A stretch of 64,000 bases of DNA from Pseudoalteromonas sp. UG3-2 (GCF_037120705.1 NZ_JAWLJU010000001.1:558001-622000), one strand, 5' to 3'; shown: positions 44,366 to 53,843, numbered from the stretch's first letter. Notes: a model not told the origin generated them from the letters alone. Made by a program: numbers and translations.

Positions 44366-44853
44366 TGAAAGCTTGGCTTATCGCCATTGTGGTGGTGCTC
44401 ATAGCGCCACCGAGCTTTGCGCATCAGCTTAAAGCCGCGATCACTACGGTGCTATTCAATAAGCGCACCGGCAACATCGAGATCATGCACCGCTTCCATT
44501 TGCATGATACCGAGCATGCCGTAGAAGGGATTTTTGATGATCACGCTGATTTATTTAACAGTGCGGAAGATCGTGCTCGATTCGCTCAATACGTTGACGA
44601 GCGCGTAGCTATGCGCATTTCTCCTGCTCAGCCGCTGCCACTCGAACTCGTTGGAGCCGAAATTGATGGTCGATTTTTTTGGGTGTATCAGCAAACCCCC
44701 ATTCCCAAACAGTTTGATACACTGGAAATGCAGCACGGTGTGTTGCGTGATATTTGGCCACAACAAGTTAATCTGGTTAACTTTGAAGGGTTAGGCAAAG
44801 TCAAAAGCTTGAACTTTAACGGTGATGATAACTGGCTTAGCGCCTCTTTCTAA
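44365..44853 (+). CDS. Exported DUF6702-like protein
   Basis: A 162-residue protein with signal peptide (KAWLIAIVVVLIAPPSFA followed by His). The mature N-terminus HQLKAAITTVLFNKRTGNIEIMHRFHLHDTEHAVE resembles the DUF6702 pattern; it is His-rich in this segment, which could bind a metal. The function is unknown. Its start codon overlaps the M1 peptidase stop, so the two are translationally coupled and may act together. Confidence 0.65.
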   Translation: MKAWLIAIVVVLIAPPSFAHQLKAAITTVLFNKRTGNIEIMHRFHLHDTEHAVEGIFDDHADLFNSAEDRARFAQYVDERVAMRISPAQPLPLELVGAEIDGRFFWVYQQTPIPKQFDTLEMQHGVLRDIWPQQVNLVNFEGLGKVKSLNFNGDDNWLSASF

Positions 44854-44993
44854 ATCATTTAGCCCGCCACAGTGCTGAGCGGGTCCGTCCCACCTTAATA
44901 AACTAGCAACAAACATAGCAAACCGCCCTTTCGTGAACTAGAGTTAGAACAATGCGTTGTGTTGCCGTGAATAAAATAGGTAGGGAGAAAGGA

Positions 44994-45884
44994 ATGAATA
45001 CCTTCTATTTACTGACGTTCTATGTCGCAGCTTGGTTGTTTTGTACACCTCTGCTTGCTACCGATATCGTTCGCTACAATATCTCTCAACAATATAATGA
45101 TCCCAAACAAGATTATTATATCGCTTTGCTACGTATGGCACTTAATAAAAGCAGAGAACGCTACGGACCGTATCAGCTATTTGAAAACTCCTTTGATCAC
45201 ACCCCACAAGGCAGAACTCTGGAACTTGTTGAGCGAGGTAAATTATTAGATGTGCATTGGAGCATGACCTCTAAACAGCGGGAAAAACAACTCGGAACCG
45301 TGTATGTGCCATTACTGAAAGGCATGATGGGCGCTAGGCTGCTTTTAGTACGAGAAGATACCCTAGACAAACTAGGGCTCATTAATTCTCCAGCACAGCT
45401 TACCGACTTCACCTTGGGCAGTGGCTCAGATTGGCCAGATACAGCAATATACGAAGCCAATGGCTTTGTGGTGACCACCAGCAATGCCAGTACATTACCT
45501 AAAATGTTTCAACAGCGTCGTTTTGACTTATTCCCACGAGCTCTTCATGAGCCATGGACCGAACTGAGTGGCTACCAAAAGGTCAGCGTAGGACCGAGAT
45601 TTGCCTTGTGTTACCCCGCCGCCATGTACTTTTTTGTGACAAAACACAATACCCGATTAAAAGAGCGCCTCGAATATGGGCTCAATCAAGCCATAGACGA
45701 TGGTTCGTTTGATCAGCTCTATTTTTCGCACCCCATTCCTAAAGCCGCCATAGAAAAAGCGCAATTTAGTTCGCGGGAGACACTTAAACTGCATAACCCC
45801 AACTTGACAAGACATACCCGAGATGTGCTTTATGATGAGCGCTATACTTGGCAGCCAATTCATCAGTGTATTGCGCCAAATTAA
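44994..45884 (+). CDS. Stand-alone periplasmic solute-binding-like protein
   Basis: A 296-residue protein from the ATG at 44994, which has GGAGAAAGGA immediately before it and a signal peptide (NTFYLLTFYVAAWLFCTPLLA). The mature part has the type-II solute-binding fold pattern (LLRMALNKSRERYGPYQL, RLLLVREDTLDKLG, LTDFTLGSGSDWPDTAIYEANGF, YPAAMYFFVTKHN, LNQAIDDGSFDQLYF), like the SBP_bac_3 family without a transporter next door. Such stand-alone proteins feed a distant transporter or a sensor domain. The ligand is unknown. Confidence 0.78.
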   Translation: MNTFYLLTFYVAAWLFCTPLLATDIVRYNISQQYNDPKQDYYIALLRMALNKSRERYGPYQLFENSFDHTPQGRTLELVERGKLLDVHWSMTSKQREKQLGTVYVPLLKGMMGARLLLVREDTLDKLGLINSPAQLTDFTLGSGSDWPDTAIYEANGFVVTTSNASTLPKMFQQRRFDLFPRALHEPWTELSGYQKVSVGPRFALCYPAAMYFFVTKHNTRLKERLEYGLNQAIDDGSFDQLYFSHPIPKAAIEKAQFSSRETLKLHNPNLTRHTRDVLYDERYTWQPIHQCIAPN

Positions 45885-45965
45885 TACGGCTCAACAAATA
45901 CTTGAATAGTACGCTAAGGCCTTAGTAAAGTCATAGCACGAAAAGATCGGCTAAACACTGCATAT

Positions 45966-46556
45966 ATGGAATTACCTCCACACATCCCGCGTGCCAACAG
46001 CCCCTTAGGTCGAGCGATTGGACGATTGATGCTGAAGCTACTGGGCTGGAAGGTTCATGGTCAGTTTCCTAATAGGAGTAAGTTTGTCGCTGCTGTGGCA
46101 CCGCATACCTCCAATTGGGACTTTTTTGTTGCCATCGCCGTTAAGCTCGCTTTAGATGTCGACATTCGCTTTCTGGGTAAGCACAGTATTTTTATTCCGC
46201 CTGTCAGTTGGTTGCTGCGTCACTGGGGTGGCATTGCGGTACGTAGAGACTCACCTCACGGTATGGTTGAGCAAGTCAGTCAGATTTTTGCTGAAAAGGA
46301 TGCCCTGGTGCTTGGACTCGCACCGGAAGGCACCAGAAAATACACCCTTGAGTGGAAAAAGGGCTTTATTTATATCGCGCAAGCCGCCCAAGTCCCCATT
46401 GTGCCCATGGCCATCGACTACCGTAACAAGACCTTTATTATTATGCCGCCGCTACAACCGGATGCCGAAGCCGATGTCGATATGCTGCTTGCCAAAATAA
46501 AGTCTAGGTATAGCAAAACCATGGCAAAGTATCCCAACCAAGTCTCTGGAATGTAG
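45966..46556 (+). CDS. PlsC-like lysophospholipid acyltransferase
   Basis: A 196-residue acyltransferase with motif I HTSNWD (H-x4-D), motif II around GGIAVRRD, motif III APEGTRK and motif IV VPIVPMAID. This is the short (about 200-residue) branch of the PlsC/LPLAT family. It probably acylates a lysophospholipid or related lipid in the inner membrane using acyl-CoA or acyl-ACP. The exact substrate is undetermined; a related family acts on lipid A-like or ornithine lipids. AT-rich leader; monocistronic. Confidence 0.85.
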   Translation: MELPPHIPRANSPLGRAIGRLMLKLLGWKVHGQFPNRSKFVAAVAPHTSNWDFFVAIAVKLALDVDIRFLGKHSIFIPPVSWLLRHWGGIAVRRDSPHGMVEQVSQIFAEKDALVLGLAPEGTRKYTLEWKKGFIYIAQAAQVPIVPMAIDYRNKTFIIMPPLQPDAEADVDMLLAKIKSRYSKTMAKYPNQVSGM

Positions 46557-46796
46557 CAACTTAAAAGCAACAGCACCTATCCGTTTGCAATGCAGCTTGG
46601 GGTTTCATTGCATTAGAACGAGTTAAAATCGAAAAGTGTAAATAATTGTTAATGAAACTTAACCATAGTTATCATGAAGATATTTCAATTTAATGAATTA
46701 AAATGAAAACATAAAGTTAAATTAAGGTTGCAATAAGTAATTACTTCTGAATATTATTTCAACATTGAAACATTGCTTTGATGATGAGATGAATGA
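46557..46796. other. AT-rich leader before the metzincin operon
   Basis: About 240 bases, strongly AT-rich near 46625-46760, with no ORF or RNA-like structure. It should hold the promoter of the 46797-48254 gene pair. Confidence 0.4.
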
Positions 46797-47492
46797 ATGC
46801 GTGTATTTATAGTAACCATACTCCTAACGCTAATTACGGCCGCTTTGTGGGCCTTAACGCAATACAGCACCACAACCCCAGCGGATGAAACCGTGACGGC
46901 TAAACCAAAGCCACAGCTTAGCGCTGACAAAGCAAAAATCACCACAACACCTGAGCCTAAGGTAACAAAAGAATTAGATAAAGGCGCTGAGCCGCGCTTG
47001 CCACTATCTGATTTTTATGCCGTTAATAAGCCCTCCACAAAGGCAAAACAAGTGTTGCAAGGGGCAAACGTATTACCTAAAGATCTCCATAATGAAGCCT
47101 ACATTGAGTTTGACTTGGACTCGTTAAGAACACTTGAACCTGGCCAAAACTTCGAATTATTGATCCCACAAACACAAGCCTCATTTATTGCTGAAGTGAC
47201 CGCAATCTCGGAGTCAGGCAATGGCGATAAAAGCATATTTGGCAAAGTCACTGGCGTTGATGGTCGTTTTCATACCACGGTCTTAACGGTTGGCGAGAAT
47301 GCCGTTTATGGTCAGCTAACCGCCCCCAGTGGCAACTATGTGTTTGAATCTAAAGATCAGTATGGCTGGATAGCAGCCAAGCGCGACCTCTACCGCTCAC
47401 ACCAAGAAGAAGAAATGCATCCATCACACGCGAAGGAACACCATACAGGCGTGCAAGAAGATATCTTTAACCCAAAAAGTAACATTAACTAA
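46797..47492 (+). CDS. Membrane-anchored propeptide-like partner of the adjacent metzincin
   Basis: A 231-residue protein with an N-terminal hydrophobic anchor (about residues 3-24, with no clear cleavage site), a Pro/Thr/Lys-rich linker of some 60 residues, and a beta-rich domain (about residues 100-205). That domain resembles the N-terminal pro-region of bacterial M12-type metalloproteases: FELLIPQTQASFIAEVTAISESGNGDKSIFGKV then TTVLTVGENAVYGQLTAPSGNYVFESKD. It has no protease active site. A His/Glu-rich tail follows. It precedes the protease gene by 15 bases, suggesting a detached, membrane-tethered propeptide or chaperone. Confidence 0.65.
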   Translation: MRVFIVTILLTLITAALWALTQYSTTTPADETVTAKPKPQLSADKAKITTTPEPKVTKELDKGAEPRLPLSDFYAVNKPSTKAKQVLQGANVLPKDLHNEAYIEFDLDSLRTLEPGQNFELLIPQTQASFIAEVTAISESGNGDKSIFGKVTGVDGRFHTTVLTVGENAVYGQLTAPSGNYVFESKDQYGWIAAKRDLYRSHQEEEMHPSHAKEHHTGVQEDIFNPKSNIN

Positions 47493-47507
47493 AAGAAAGG
47501 AAGAAAA

Positions 47508-48254
47508 ATGGAAACAACAGTAAAGGCACTATCGCTGGCAACAGCACTTACGTTATCGTCGGCGGCATCAGCGCAAACCATTGATATTGGTATTTTATAT
47601 ACCGATCAATCTGCCGCTGCAACAGCTAACATTAACACCAAGATAAACCAGCTGGTTTCATTCACCAATCAAGTGTATAGCCAAAACAACTTGAACCTTA
47701 ATTTGCGCCTAGTAGGCACTCAAAACCTAGGTAATTACGACATTCGGCCGACAGGCGACTGGTTAAACAGCGTAACTGACAGCGGTTACTTAGCCAATTT
47801 ACGTAATAACTGGGGTGCTGATATGATCGCAGTGATAGGCACTGCTGAGCGCACCGCTCGTGGAACAACCTGTGGTATCGCATGGGTGGGTCAAGGCAGC
47901 AGCGCTACGGGTAACCTAAACCCCAGTGCCTCTAGCCGTATGTACAGCATTACCGCTGTTGATTGCGGTGCTACCACATTCGTGCATGAGCTGGGCCATA
48001 ACCAAGGGCTTACCCACTCACCAGCACAAGGTGATAGCAGTGGCGGTGTGTATGTGGATGGCATGGGCTATGGTGTATATAACCAGTTTGCTAGTATCAT
48101 GGCTTATCCGCATGTGTACGGTAATGCCACTCAGTATGACTACTTCTCTAACCCAAACTGGTCGGTGAATGGCCTCGCTTATGGTGAATGGGGCAAAGCA
48201 TTTGCTTGGAAAACAGTCGATGCGACCAAAGCGAGCATTGCTAACTTCAAATAA
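47508..48254 (+). CDS. Secreted metzincin (reprolysin-like) metalloprotease
   Basis: A 248-residue protein with signal peptide (KALSLATALTLSSAASA) and almost no propeptide: the mature enzyme starts at QTIDIGILYTDQS. The zinc site is the full metzincin motif HELGHNQGLTH (H160, E161, H164, G167, H170) and a Met-turn (SIMAYP, M198) follows. Two Cys (C122, C153) could form a disulfide. It belongs to the M12/M72-like reprolysin group of bacteria. The usual N-terminal pro-region is missing and appears as the separate upstream gene. AAAGGAAG precedes the start. Probably exported to the medium. Confidence 0.87.
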   Translation: METTVKALSLATALTLSSAASAQTIDIGILYTDQSAAATANINTKINQLVSFTNQVYSQNNLNLNLRLVGTQNLGNYDIRPTGDWLNSVTDSGYLANLRNNWGADMIAVIGTAERTARGTTCGIAWVGQGSSATGNLNPSASSRMYSITAVDCGATTFVHELGHNQGLTHSPAQGDSSGGVYVDGMGYGVYNQFASIMAYPHVYGNATQYDYFSNPNWSVNGLAYGEWGKAFAWKTVDATKASIANFK

Positions 48255-48276
48255 GCCTGTATTAACCCTTTAGGCA

Positions 48277-48312
48277 AAACACAAAAGCCCGTGAAAACGG
48301 GCTTTTGTGTTT
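48277..48312. terminator. Strong bidirectional terminator
   Basis: A perfect 16-base stem closed by a GAAA loop, with A-tract on the left arm and T-tract on the right, between the metzincin gene and the convergent tesA. Confidence 0.9.
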
Positions 48313-48329
48313 CATATTGCAAGGCAGAC

Positions 48330-48950
48330 TTATTGCTCCATCCATTTTTCAATTTCACGCTGCATAAAGTCACGGATCAAAGGCTGAGCTTGCTCATTAG
48401 GGTGTAAGTTATCGTCTTGCATTAAATCCGGTTTACCGGCGATTTCCAGCATAAAGTAAGGCATTAAGTAACTATCTGTGGCCTCTGTCACCGCCTTATA
48501 GCTGGCGGTAAACATTGACGTGTAACGTGGCCCAAGATTCGGTGGAATTTGGATCTCCATCACCGCCACTTTCGCCCCTGCTTGTTGGCTAGCACGAACC
48601 ATCTCAGTTAAGTTCGAGCGCAGGCGCTTAACTGGAAAGCCGCGCAAACCATCATTGCCCCCGAGCTCAATTAACACATGGCTCGGTTGAATATCCTGAA
48701 GCTGTTGCGCTATCTTGGCAAGCGCGTTCCCAGTGGTTTGCCCGCTGACGCTGACATTGACGATTGCGATCGATTTTTGTTGCGAATCGTATTTATTTTG
48801 TAACAATTTTACCCAACCATCATCTTGTTTCATGCCATAGGCGGCGCTTAAGCTATCACCAACTATCATGAGTTTTTGCTTGGCATTTGCGCTCAAAGGC
48901 GTCATAAAGATAACAAGTATGAACAACAACTTTAGGAAATAGTACTTCAT
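48330..48950 (-). CDS. tesA: TesA, periplasmic GDSL acyl-CoA thioesterase I/lysophospholipase L1
   Basis: A 206-residue SGNH hydrolase with signal peptide (KYYFLKLLFILVIFMTPLSANA), block I GDSLSAAYGM (S33), block III GGNDGLRG and block V DNLHPNEQAQ. E. coli TesA cleaves acyl-CoA, acyl esters and lysophospholipids in the periplasm. It is divergent from ybbA, in the conserved tesA/ybbA-ybbP arrangement, but here the two start codons share the bases CATG at 48948-48951. Confidence 0.95.
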   Translation of the reverse strand: MKYYFLKLLFILVIFMTPLSANAKQKLMIVGDSLSAAYGMKQDDGWVKLLQNKYDSQQKSIAIVNVSVSGQTTGNALAKIAQQLQDIQPSHVLIELGGNDGLRGFPVKRLRSNLTEMVRASQQAGAKVAVMEIQIPPNLGPRYTSMFTASYKAVTEATDSYLMPYFMLEIAGKPDLMQDDNLHPNEQAQPLIRDFMQREIEKWMEQ

Positions 48951-49662
48951 GTCAGTGCTTTCTCAGTTAAATATGATCCAAGTAAAGAGCCTAACCAAAC
49001 AGGTCTCTACCGTCGAGGGTGAGCTCACTATCCTTAGTGATATCGATTTCACTGTCAAGTCGGGAGAGTCCGTTGCCATTGTCGGGGCCTCAGGTTCTGG
49101 TAAATCCACCTTACTCAGTTTGTTAGCGGGGCTCGATGTTGCCAGCCAAGGGGAAGTGTTTCTTGATGGCGATGCGCTACAGTCCATGAATGAAGAAGCC
49201 AGAGCGCAGCTACGTGCTGAAAAAGTCGGCTTTGTGTTTCAGTCTTTTATGCTAGTGCAAAGTTTAACTGCGTTAGAAAACGTGATGTTACCTGCTGAGT
49301 TGGCGGGAGACAAAGGGGCCAAACAACAAGCCACAGAATTACTCGAAAAAGTTGGCTTAGGGCATCGCTTAACGCATTACCCATCGCAGTTATCCGGTGG
49401 TGAGCAGCAGCGTGTTGCTATAGCCAGAGCCTTTGTTGGCAAACCAAAGATTTTGTTTGCCGATGAGCCATCGGCGAACTTAGACAGCAAAAATGGCCAC
49501 CTAATTGAGAAGTTACTGTTCGAACTCAATAAAGAAAATGGCACCACCTTGGTGTTAGTCACCCACGATGAACAACTGGCACAACAGTGCGATCGCATCA
49601 TTCACATTGAAGGTGGTAAGCTTGAAGTGATAAAGCAAGGAGCAGCAAAGAATGTGGTTTAA
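48949..49662 (+). CDS. ybbA: YbbA, ABC ATPase (LolD-type)
   Basis: A 237-residue ATPase with Walker A GASGSGKST (about residues 46-54), Q-loop FVFQSFML, signature LSGGEQQRVAIARA, Walker B ILFADEPSANLD and switch VTHDEQLA. The family partners YbbP, whose gene overlaps by 11 bases, and the pair lies divergent from tesA as in E. coli. An internal ATG at 48973 is the alternative start; the longer form matches the E. coli length better. Confidence 0.93.
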   Translation: MSVLSQLNMIQVKSLTKQVSTVEGELTILSDIDFTVKSGESVAIVGASGSGKSTLLSLLAGLDVASQGEVFLDGDALQSMNEEARAQLRAEKVGFVFQSFMLVQSLTALENVMLPAELAGDKGAKQQATELLEKVGLGHRLTHYPSQLSGGEQQRVAIARAFVGKPKILFADEPSANLDSKNGHLIEKLLFELNKENGTTLVLVTHDEQLAQQCDRIIHIEGGKLEVIKQGAAKNVV

Positions 49663-52153
49663 GTTAGCACTTACTCTATTCTCGCGAGAGCTGCGTAGAG
49701 GGGAGCTAACCATTATCCTTGCAGCTATCGCACTGGCGGTGTTAACGGTGTTTAGTTTATCGTCCATCACCGAGCGGATCCGCCTTAACATTGAACAAAA
49801 GTCGGCTGACTTTATTGCCGCCGACAGACGCCTATCCAGTAACCATGACTTCGACCCCAGCTTTGTCAGTACGGCCCAAGAATATGGCTTGAACACCGCC
49901 AAGCAAGTGTTTTTTGACTCTATGCTGTTCGCCAATGACGAGCTGGTACTGGGTTCAATTAAAGCCGTCTCAGAGTCATACCCACTAAGAGGGCAAGTGA
50001 CCCTTAAAGATACCATTGACGGCTCAGAGTACTTAATACAAGGTGCACCTAAGCCAGGCCACGTGTGGCTTAGTGAAGGACTATTTTACTCCTTAGGGCT
50101 TGCCGTTGGTGACTCAGTGGAAATTGGGGCAGGGCGTTTTCAAGTCAGTAAAGTGCTAATTAACGAGCCCGATGCGCCGTTTTTCTCCCTCGCAGGAAAT
50201 AAGCGAGTACTTATTAACTTTTCTGATATTCCCACTACCAAAGCCATACAACCAGGCAGTCGGGTGTTTTATCGCTTGCTGTTTTCAGGCTCTGAGACAC
50301 AGCTAAGCGATTATTACGCTTGGCTAAAGCCACAATTAAAAAACAATCAGTCTTGGCAAGGCATTAAAGACCGGCAATCGCCGCTGGGCGAAAATCTAGC
50401 GCGCTCAGAGAGCTTTTTATTGTTAGCGGGCCTGTTCGGTATTATGTTGGCAGCGGTGGCCATGGCGGTATCAGCCAAACGCTACTGTGAGCGTCAATAC
50501 GACCCTGTGGCGATGATGAAAACCCTTGGCGGCAGTCGTACTACCATCCGCCGTATTTACCTTTTACATTTAAGCTTAGTGACCGTGTTTTCGATGGTGA
50601 TTGGTTTGGCCATTGGTTATGCGCTGCAAAGCGTAGGGGCTTCTTACCTTATCGCCTTTATGGATACCAGCTTACCTGTGGCAGGACCTCGTCCTTGGCT
50701 GCTGAGCATTGCCGTTGGTGTGGTGTGTGCAATGATGTTTTCATTAAAGCCACTGCTGGACTTATTTGATATTCCACCACTGCGGGTATTGCGCCGTAAC
50801 CTTGGCGATAGCATTGCCATTAGCCGTATTCACATGGGGTTATCGGTGGCCACTATTTTTGCCTTAATGTGGCTATTCAGTCGTGACATTAAGATCACTG
50901 CGATTTTATTCTCTGCCACCGCCTTACTAATGGCGGTATTATTTGTGGTGTCGCGGTTGCTGTTTAAAGCGGGCCGCAGCCTGGGCCTAAGCCCAGGGTC
51001 AAGTTGGTCTTTGGCAATAGCAACCCTACAAAAGCGCGCCAATGCTAATGCCATTCAGCTGATCAGCTTTGCGCTGGCGATAAAGCTAATGCTGTTTTTG
51101 GTGGTACTGAAAAATGACATGATTTCCGACTGGCAAATGCAAGTTCCACCTGATGCCCCCAATGCTTTTTTCATTAATATTAATGAACGTGAAATTGCAC
51201 CAATGGCAGCCCAATTTGAGCAAAACGCCATTCCCCATGAACACTTTTACCCTGTTTTTCGTGGCCGAGTTAATGCCTTAAACGGCGAAGAGTTTGCCCG
51301 CAGAGCCTCATTACAAGAAGGTGAGCAGCAAGACGAAGAAGCCAGAGAAGGAGTCGGTCGCGAGCTGAGCCTTACTTGGCTTAATGAGCTGCCTGAAGGC
51401 AATGAAATTGTTGCAGGGCAATGGTTTGATGGCACCGAGCAATTACAGGTGTCGGTTGCAGAAGGAGTCGCTGAAAGAGTCGGCATTGCGGTTGGCGATA
51501 CCCTGAGCTTTTTGATTAACAACCAAACCATCGAGGCTGAGGTAAGCAGTATCCGTAGTGTAAACTGGGGCTCACTGAAACCCAACTTTGTGATGATTTT
51601 TAACGCTCAAATTGCTGGGCAATTTCCAGTAACCTACTTTACTGCAGCCAAGCTTGGTAGCGGAGACAATGAAACCATCAGCGCACTATTAAAGCAGTAT
51701 CCAACCATTAGCATGATTGATATCCAAAGCCAGATAAAACAAGCCCAGTCGATGATTTCGCAAGTATCAATGGCAATCAGCTTTGTTTTAAGTATCGTGC
51801 TAATTAGTGGTTCTTTGGTGCTTATTTCACAAGTGCAAGCCAGCCTTGCTGAGCGGATGCAAGAAACGGTGATTTTACGGACTCTAGGTGCCAAAGGCCG
51901 ACTGATTAAGCTCGCTACCTTATATGAGTTTTTGATGTTAGGAGCGTTAGCGGGACTGGTTGCAGCCATTGTTAGCGACATCACCTTATTTGTTATCCAA
52001 GTGCAAACCTTTGATGTGGCCGGAAGACTACACCCTTATATTTGGCTGTTAGGGCCGACTACTGGGGCACTGTTTGTGGCCGCAATTGGCTACTTTATGG
52101 TGGCTAAAACCATGCGCCAAAACACCCAAGGCTTGCTCCGAAAGCTTGCCTAA
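49652..52153 (+). CDS. ybbP: YbbP, FtsX-type ABC permease
   Basis: An 833-residue permease with ten hydrophobic helices: one N-terminal, an FtsX-like core with CERQYDPVAMMKTLGGSRTTIRRIYLL, and a second FtsX core at the C terminus with RMQETVILRTLGAKGRLIKLATLYE and final helices. This double-FtsX plan is the YbbP family, thought to move or extract lipophilic or bacteriocin-like molecules together with YbbA and TesA. It overlaps ybbA by 11 bases. A hairpin lies after the stop. Confidence 0.93.
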   Translation: MWFKLALTLFSRELRRGELTIILAAIALAVLTVFSLSSITERIRLNIEQKSADFIAADRRLSSNHDFDPSFVSTAQEYGLNTAKQVFFDSMLFANDELVLGSIKAVSESYPLRGQVTLKDTIDGSEYLIQGAPKPGHVWLSEGLFYSLGLAVGDSVEIGAGRFQVSKVLINEPDAPFFSLAGNKRVLINFSDIPTTKAIQPGSRVFYRLLFSGSETQLSDYYAWLKPQLKNNQSWQGIKDRQSPLGENLARSESFLLLAGLFGIMLAAVAMAVSAKRYCERQYDPVAMMKTLGGSRTTIRRIYLLHLSLVTVFSMVIGLAIGYALQSVGASYLIAFMDTSLPVAGPRPWLLSIAVGVVCAMMFSLKPLLDLFDIPPLRVLRRNLGDSIAISRIHMGLSVATIFALMWLFSRDIKITAILFSATALLMAVLFVVSRLLFKAGRSLGLSPGSSWSLAIATLQKRANANAIQLISFALAIKLMLFLVVLKNDMISDWQMQVPPDAPNAFFININEREIAPMAAQFEQNAIPHEHFYPVFRGRVNALNGEEFARRASLQEGEQQDEEAREGVGRELSLTWLNELPEGNEIVAGQWFDGTEQLQVSVAEGVAERVGIAVGDTLSFLINNQTIEAEVSSIRSVNWGSLKPNFVMIFNAQIAGQFPVTYFTAAKLGSGDNETISALLKQYPTISMIDIQSQIKQAQSMISQVSMAISFVLSIVLISGSLVLISQVQASLAERMQETVILRTLGAKGRLIKLATLYEFLMLGALAGLVAAIVSDITLFVIQVQTFDVAGRLHPYIWLLGPTTGALFVAAIGYFMVAKTMRQNTQGLLRKLA

Positions 52154-52163
52154 CCAACCAAGG

Positions 52164-52190
52164 GCCTGACAGCTACACAGCCTGTCAGGC
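52164..52190 (+). terminator. Hairpin after ybbP
   Basis: Nine-base perfect stem (GCCTGACAG/CTGTCAGGC) 10 bases after the stop codon; no T-run, so weak as a Rho-independent terminator. Confidence 0.5.
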
Positions 52191-52294
52191 TCGACCTTCT
52201 CAGCGCCTTAGGCTGTGGTGATCTTTACAAACCCCAGCTACGTACCTATCTTTAATGAATAACTCAACACAGCGTTGCATGTTAAGGATACGAC

Positions 52295-52912
52295 ATGGAT
52301 AGAATACCAGTGCAAGGTATTATTTTTGATCTCGATGGCACTCTTGTCACCTCAGAGCTCGACTTCTCATTGATAAGAGCACAAATAGGCTGCCCCAAGG
52401 ATACCGATTTATTAAGCTTTATTGCCGATTTACCGTCCCCTTATATGCAAGAGGAGGCCATGAGCATTGTGCATCAACATGAGCTATCCGATGCCCAACA
52501 TTGCAGCGTCATTCCCGGAGTACCAGAAACTTTAGCTCAACTTATTCATCATGGTGTGCCTTTGGCCGTGGTAACCAGAAACTTTACCAAGGCCGCTGAG
52601 CTAAAATTAAAAACCGCTGGCTTGCCCATACCGCTTCTGCTTACCAGAGACGACGCCCCAGCCAAACCCGATCCCAGCGCCTTGCTGCATGTTGCTCAGT
52701 CGTGGCAGGTCGCACCAAGCCAGTGTGTGTACGTTGGCGACTACTTGTACGACATTGAAGCGGCCAAAAACGCCCAAATGCGCTCTTGTTTATATGCTCC
52801 CGGAGTAATACCGCATTATGCCGACCAAGCGGATATGGTCATCGACCATTTTGAGCAGTTGATTTCAGCGCTTTGCCAGTTTGCACCGTCAAAGTCTAAA
52901 GACTATGCCTAG
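52295..52912 (+). CDS. HAD-superfamily phosphatase (phosphoglycolate phosphatase-like)
   Basis: A 205-residue HAD hydrolase with motif I FDLDGTLVTSE (D12, D14), motif II VVTRN, motif III Lys in PAKPDPSALL, and motif IV VGDYLYDIEAAKNA. A small helical cap lies between motifs I and II (the Gph/PhnX type). It dephosphorylates a small metabolite; the substrate is unassigned. ATG with AAGGATACGAC upstream. Monocistronic, in the same orientation as the YebC-family gene. Confidence 0.88.
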   Translation: MDRIPVQGIIFDLDGTLVTSELDFSLIRAQIGCPKDTDLLSFIADLPSPYMQEEAMSIVHQHELSDAQHCSVIPGVPETLAQLIHHGVPLAVVTRNFTKAAELKLKTAGLPIPLLLTRDDAPAKPDPSALLHVAQSWQVAPSQCVYVGDYLYDIEAAKNAQMRSCLYAPGVIPHYADQADMVIDHFEQLISALCQFAPSKSKDYA

Positions 52913-53083
52913 CAGGCGAAGCACTGGTCGATGTAATGCCCCTTTACAGCCAACCCCAGCGAGGTATTTTCGTTACAGTGACATGATAACAGTGACCGTT
53001 ACCGAATAGCTGCTATTGGGTATAGCCCAAACCCAAATGTCTTGGTAAAATCTTGTGCAATCTTTTTAAAAACGAGAATTAAG

Positions 53084-53809
53084 ATGGGTAGAGCATTTGA
53101 AGTCCGTAAAAACGCCATGGCAAAAACGGCGGCGGCAAAAACAAAAGTGAACTCCAAATACGGAAAAGAAATATACGTGGTGGCTAAAAACGGCGGCGCC
53201 GATCCAGACATCAATTTGTCATTACGTCGCCTTATTGATAAAGCGAAAAAAGATCAGGTTCCGGCTCACGTTATCGATAAAGCTATTGAAAAGGCCGCTG
53301 GCGGTGCAGGCGAAGATTACTCTCCTGCACGTTATGAGGGATATGGCCCAGGTAACAGCATGATTATCGTTGACTGCCTAACAGACAACATGAATCGTAC
53401 CATTAAAGATGTACGCTTACCGTTTACCAAAACTGGTTCTAGCCTAGGTAGCCCAGGCTGTGTTGCACACATGTTCGACCACTTTGCTATTTTGGGCTTT
53501 GCTGGTGATGACGACGAGTCAGTTTTGGAAGCGCTAATGATGGCCGATGTTGACGTAACGGATGTCGAAGTAGAAGATGGCAAGGTATCGGTTTTTGCAC
53601 CGCACACAGAATACTTCAAAGCCAAAACGGCACTCACAGAAGCGTTTGATGGCATTACTTTTGAAGTTGACGAAATTACTTGGGTACCACAAACCCACGT
53701 AGAAATTGACGACGAAGAAACCATCGAAGCGTTTGAAAAACTCATCAATATGCTTGAAGACGTTGATGACGTTCAAAACGTCTATCACAACGCCATTGTG
53801 ACCAAGTAA
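53084..53809 (+). CDS. YebC/TACO1-family protein (YeeN type)
   Basis: A 241-residue protein from the ATG at 53084, where the family N-terminus [32 protein letters not shown] begins; the frame extends upstream to 53042 without family similarity. The central [31 protein letters not shown] and [18 protein letters not shown] segments are YebC hallmarks. The first-residue pattern fits YeeN rather than classical YebC. YebC-family proteins assist translation of proline-rich stretches and some were earlier called transcription regulators. Monocistronic with a terminator 14 bases downstream. Confidence 0.9.
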   Translation: MGRAFEVRKNAMAKTAAAKTKVNSKYGKEIYVVAKNGGADPDINLSLRRLIDKAKKDQVPAHVIDKAIEKAAGGAGEDYSPARYEGYGPGNSMIIVDCLTDNMNRTIKDVRLPFTKTGSSLGSPGCVAHMFDHFAILGFAGDDDESVLEALMMADVDVTDVEVEDGKVSVFAPHTEYFKAKTALTEAFDGITFEVDEITWVPQTHVEIDDEETIEAFEKLINMLEDVDDVQNVYHNAIVTK

Positions 53810-53822
53810 ATCACACTAAAAT

Positions 53823-53843
53823 AGGCCGCCAATGCGGCCTTTG
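53823..53843. terminator. Terminator after the YebC-family gene
   Basis: AGGCCGC/GCGGCCT stem with a CAAT loop, followed by TTTGTT, next to the convergent membrane protein gene stop. Confidence 0.75.

Noticed and set aside
46558..46796. Small RNA or riboswitch before the metzincin pair
   Set aside because: AT-rich with no stable stem that I could see.
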